The translations under genes were made by a program, and so were the position numbers. A DNA stretch of 64,000 nucleotides from NCBI RefSeq assembly GCF_014655715.1, contig NZ_BNBM01000002.1, forward strand, positions 744,001 to 808,000, given 5' to 3'. This DNA comes from Streptomyces lanatus. GTDB taxonomy: Bacteria; Actinomycetota; Actinomycetes; Streptomycetales; Streptomycetaceae. The first letter of the stretch is position 1; each line of letters opens with the position of its first letter. The notes beneath the pieces were generated by a model that was not told where the DNA came from, made no database searches, and saw only the letters and a list, made by a program, of their open reading frames with translations. Shown here piece after piece: positions 61,258 through 64,000 of the stretch.

Positions 61258-62049
61258 ATGCCGATACCCGGGACACCCAGCCGCGCCGAGCTCGTCGACC
61301 ACCTCGTCAGAACCCGTATCGCGGGTGACGTCGCCACTCCCCGCGAGAACAACCTCTCCCACTACCGCAAGCTCGCGAACGGCGACCGCCACTACTGGCT
61401 CGGCCTGGAGCTCGGCGACCGCTGGACCGATGAGCAGGACGTCCTCGCGGTGATGGCGGAGCGGGTCGGAGTGAACGACGACGCCGAGCACCGCCACGGC
61501 CAGGACACCATCGACCCGGAGCTGACGGTGGCCGCGCTGGAGCGCATGGCGGCCCGGCTGCGCAAGGCGGCGGACGGTCAGCAGCGGGTGCTCTTCGCGA
61601 CCGGCCACCCGGGCGGCCTGCTCGACGTGCACCGTGCGACGGCGGACGCCCTGCGCGCGGCCGGCTGCGAGATCGTCGTGATCCCGGAGGGACTGCAGAC
61701 CGACGAGGGTTACGTCATGCAGTTCGCGGACGTCGCGGTCCTGGAGCACGGCGCCACCCTGTGGCACACCCACTCCGGGCAGCCGATGCGGGCCATCCTC
61801 ACCGGCCTCGAGCGCGAGGGCCGCCCGCTGCCGGACCTGGTCGTCGCCGACCACGGCTGGGCGGGGTACGCCGGGCAGCACGGCGTCGACTCCGTCGGCT
61901 ACGCCGACTGCAACGACCCGGCGCTGTTCCTCGCGGAGTCGGAGGGCACGGTGCAGGTGGTGGTGCCCCTGGACGACCATGTGGTCAGCCCGCGCCACTA
62001 CGACCCGATGACGGCGTATCTGCTGCGCGAGGCGGGCTTCGTCGAGTAG
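61258..62049 (+). CDS. Conserved actinobacterial protein often annotated as phosphatase
   Basis: A 263-residue soluble protein. Landmarks are SRAELVDHLVRTRIAGDVAT, ENNLSHYRKLANGDRHYWLG, FATGHPGGLLDVHRATADA, ATLWHTHSGQPMRAILTGL and VADHGWAGYAGQHGVDSVGY. The HTHSG and HGWAG histidines could be metal or catalytic residues. I know the family only as a conserved Streptomyces 'phosphatase'; evidence for that activity is not visible. Start is the ATG at 61258, or 61249 with three extra residues. Confidence 0.7.
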   Translation: MPIPGTPSRAELVDHLVRTRIAGDVATPRENNLSHYRKLANGDRHYWLGLELGDRWTDEQDVLAVMAERVGVNDDAEHRHGQDTIDPELTVAALERMAARLRKAADGQQRVLFATGHPGGLLDVHRATADALRAAGCEIVVIPEGLQTDEGYVMQFADVAVLEHGATLWHTHSGQPMRAILTGLEREGRPLPDLVVADHGWAGYAGQHGVDSVGYADCNDPALFLAESEGTVQVVVPLDDHVVSPRHYDPMTAYLLREAGFVE

Positions 62050-62192
62050 GGGGTTGTACTCGACCGCGTTGAAATCTCGGCGAACCTTGCGGGATTTCTT
62101 CGTGGAGGTCGCATCCCTGCACACATCCCCCTGAGACACGTCCCTGTCTGTTCAACCGGAAACAGAAGTGACGGAGTTTCTCAGGGGAACGG

Positions 62193-63374
62193 ATGTTGCT
62201 GATGCGCGGAATCGACAGTGGACCTACGGCCCTTCTTCGGGCGCCGGGCGCGATGCGTGTGCCCTCGCAGCCGCTCCCCCCGCTCGCGGAGACGGTGCCC
62301 GCGCGGGAGGGACGCCGGCTGTATGTGATCGACGGGATCCGGCTGCTCGCCGCGCTGGTGGTGGCCGTGCACCACTACGCCGGCACGGACCGGCTCGACC
62401 AGCCGGGCAACCCGGTCTGGGGCCGGCCGGTGTCCGAGATCATGCCCACGGTGTTCCGTCTCTCGGCCTACGGCTGGATCGGCGTCGAGATCTTCTTCGT
62501 CATCAGCGGCTTCGTGATCTGCATGTCGTGCTGGGGCCGCACACCCCGGCAGTTCTTCGTCTCGCGGGTCATCCGGCTCTACCCGGCGTACTGGTTCGCC
62601 ATCGCCTTCACCACGGCCGTCATCGTGGCCCTGCCCGGGGTGTGGGAGCGCCTGCGACTGCGGGACATCCTGCTCAACCTCACGATGCTCCAGTCGGGTT
62701 CGGCCTCGCCGCACGTCGACGGCGTGTACTGGACCCTGTGGACGGAACTGCGCTTCTATCTGCTGTTCCTGGTGGTCGTCGCCATGGGCCTCACCTACCG
62801 CAGAGTGGTCGTCTTCTGCTGCGTCTGGGGCACCGCTGCGATGATCGCGCCGATCTCCGAGCTGCGTCTGATGATCCTGATCGTCAACCCGGTCGCGGCC
62901 TGGTTCTTCATCGCCGGTCTGGTGCTGTACCTGATGTACCGCTTCGGCCAGGACCTGCTGCTGTGGGGCATGCTGACCATGTCGTGGCTGATGGCGCAGG
63001 TGGAGATCGGGCGCCGTATCGAGTCCGTCGAGCATGTCTCCGGCTGGCGCGGCAGCGCGCTGATCTACACGGTGTTCCTGCTGTTCATGGTCGCCGTCGC
63101 ACTGGGATACACCGACCGGATCCGGTGGAGGTGGCTGGTCACCGCGGGGGCACTGACATATCCGCTGTATCTGACGCACTACCTCGCCGGTACGACGCTG
63201 ATCAACCGGCTGCGGGACACCATGGACCCGCGGCTGCTGGTCGCCGTGGTGATTGCCGGGTTCCTGGGCCTGAGCTGGCTGGTGCACCGGTGTGTGGAGC
63301 GTCCGGCGGCCCGGCTGATGAAGCGGGGCCTGGACACGTCCTTCGCGCGGCTGCGGAACGCCACCCGCTCTTAG
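62193..63374 (+). CDS. Acyltransferase-3 family membrane protein (OafA-like)
   Basis: A 393-residue membrane acyltransferase with about ten helices. The family motif opens YVIDGIRLLAALVVAVHHY, with the catalytic His in VHHY, then GWIGVEIFFVISGFVICMS and RFLYRAYW-like FVSRVIRLYPAYWFA. Acts on cell-envelope or secreted glycans or lipids. The C-terminal helices end HRCVERPAARLM, the usual end motif. ATG at 62193 with AGGGGA. Acceptor unknown. Confidence 0.9.
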   Translation: MLLMRGIDSGPTALLRAPGAMRVPSQPLPPLAETVPAREGRRLYVIDGIRLLAALVVAVHHYAGTDRLDQPGNPVWGRPVSEIMPTVFRLSAYGWIGVEIFFVISGFVICMSCWGRTPRQFFVSRVIRLYPAYWFAIAFTTAVIVALPGVWERLRLRDILLNLTMLQSGSASPHVDGVYWTLWTELRFYLLFLVVVAMGLTYRRVVVFCCVWGTAAMIAPISELRLMILIVNPVAAWFFIAGLVLYLMYRFGQDLLLWGMLTMSWLMAQVEIGRRIESVEHVSGWRGSALIYTVFLLFMVAVALGYTDRIRWRWLVTAGALTYPLYLTHYLAGTTLINRLRDTMDPRLLVAVVIAGFLGLSWLVHRCVERPAARLMKRGLDTSFARLRNATRS

Positions 63375-64000
63375 CGCGGGACCCGGACCACGCCCTCCTG
63401 GATCACCGACACCGCCAGCCGGCCGTCCTGCGTGTAGATACGGGCCTGGCCGAGCCCGCGTCCGGCGTACGCCGACGGTGACTCCTGGTCGTACAGCAGC
63501 CATTCGTCGGCGCGGAAGGGCCGGTGGAACCACATCGCGTGGTCCAGCGAGGCGCCGACCACATCACCGACGGCCCAGCCGCCCCGGCCGTGCGCGAGCA
63601 GGACGGAGTCGAGGAGGGTCATGTCGGAGACGTACGTGGCGAGGACGACGTGCAGGAGAGGGTCGTCGGCGAGCTTGCCGTTGGTGCGGAACCAGACCTG
63701 GGAGTGCGGTTCGCGCGGCTCGCCGAATTTGCCGTACGGCGGCTCGTCGACATAGCGCAGGTCGACCGCCTGGCGGGCCTCGAGGAAGCGCTCGACGACC
63801 GCCGGGTCGAGGTGGTCGTAGCCGCGCAGCCGCTCCTCGGAGGTGGGCAGCGACTCCGGGTCCGGCGCGGGCGGGATCGGGGTCTGGTGGTCCAGGCCCT
63901 CCTCGTACGTCTGGAAGGACGCCGACAGCGCGAAGATCGGCTTGCCGTGCTGGACGGCGACCACGCGGCGGGTGGTGAAGGAGCGGCCGTCACGCATGCG
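63371..64000 (-). CDS. tesB: Acyl-CoA thioesterase II (TesB), C-terminal part (window edge)
   Basis: The last about 210 residues of a thioesterase that hydrolyses acyl-CoA; the 5' end lies beyond the window. The frame starts ...RMRDGRSFTTRRVVAVQHGKPIFALSASFQ, the end of the first hot-dog domain, then the second with DHAMWFHRPFRADEWLLYDQESPSAY and GLGQARIYTQDGRLAVSVIQEG. TesB proteins have about 290 residues, so about 80 are missing. The stop overlaps that of the acyltransferase by 4 nt, tail to tail. Confidence 0.88.
   Translation of the reverse strand, partial: RMRDGRSFTTRRVVAVQHGKPIFALSASFQTYEEGLDHQTPIPPAPDPESLPTSEERLRGYDHLDPAVVERFLEARQAVDLRYVDEPPYGKFGEPREPHSQVWFRTNGKLADDPLLHVVLATYVSDMTLLDSVLLAHGRGGWAVGDVVGASLDHAMWFHRPFRADEWLLYDQESPSAYAGRGLGQARIYTQDGRLAVSVIQEGVVRVPR

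Noticed and set aside
1..64000. tRNA, rRNA, transposase or phage integrase genes
   Set aside because: Looked for cloverleaf-like and DDE or integrase motifs while reading; none seen.

Overview
The window is a stretch of Streptomyces chromosome. The support is about 70% or higher G+C, strong third-position G/C, frequent GTG starts, GTGA/ATGA stop-start overlaps, and gene families typical of the genus (CsoR-controlled copper genes, GH3 N-acetylglucosaminidase, PucR and LacI regulators, a peptidase inhibitor, S37 aminopeptidase, single-chain tandem ABC exporter). From memory the order resembles the S. coelicolor SCO27xx region around citA and speB; I could not check this. I saw no rRNA, tRNA, CRISPR array, insertion sequence or phage integrase.

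Layout. (1) 1-4187, minus strand: the end of a myo-inositol catabolic cluster (iolC, a class I aldolase-like gene, iolD, start of mmsA/iolA) with a likely GntR-type operator before iolC. (2) 4440-10838: an AraC regulator, a small BldC/MerR-like DNA-binding protein, a GNAT acetyltransferase, a zinc alcohol dehydrogenase, and an MMPL exporter divergent from its probable TetR repressor. (3) 11058-13650: copper operon with a perfect TACCC-N5-GGGTA CsoR box, then copZ and copA. (4) 13651-18564: an unassigned intergenic block ending in a strong terminator, citrate synthase, RecD2 helicase, cupin. (5) 18771-24687: a LacI-controlled ribose-type operon (lacI, ABC ATPase, fused permease-binding protein, rbsK, rbsD). 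(6) 24925-30337: small proteins and a sugar-catabolic operon (Gfo/Idh/MocA dehydrogenase, DUF993 aldolase-like, TIM-barrel isomerase) divergent from a second LacI.

(7) 30430-38273: assorted metabolic and regulatory genes, including a MarR-GNAT fusion and a divergent EPSP synthase. (8) 38691-49187: exported hydrolases, small secreted proteins and a 1253-residue tandem ABC exporter. (9) 49438-51825: an accessory island with two genes that seem to have lost their 5' ends at one junction, followed by two adjacent small genes sharing a RHIM-like (Q-x-G-x2-N) amyloid-type motif, C-terminal in the first and N-terminal in the second. This is the most unusual feature of the window. (10) 51922-55411: a GT39-type membrane glycosyltransferase, a secreted endonuclease I and a small secreted protein. 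(11) 55416-61184: an agmatinase-type cluster (TPP enzyme, speB-like ureohydrolase, sodium:solute symporter) divergent from a PucR regulator with an inverted repeat at its promoter. (12) 61258-64000: a conserved 'phosphatase', an acyltransferase-3 membrane protein and the 3' part of a TesB thioesterase.

How they work together: most units are a catabolic or transport operon paired with a divergent or leading regulator, and a candidate operator is visible for the inositol, MMPL, copper, ribose-type, sugar-dehydrogenase, GH3 and ureohydrolase units. Functions are inferred from motifs and family resemblance in the translated sequence; no database search was run.
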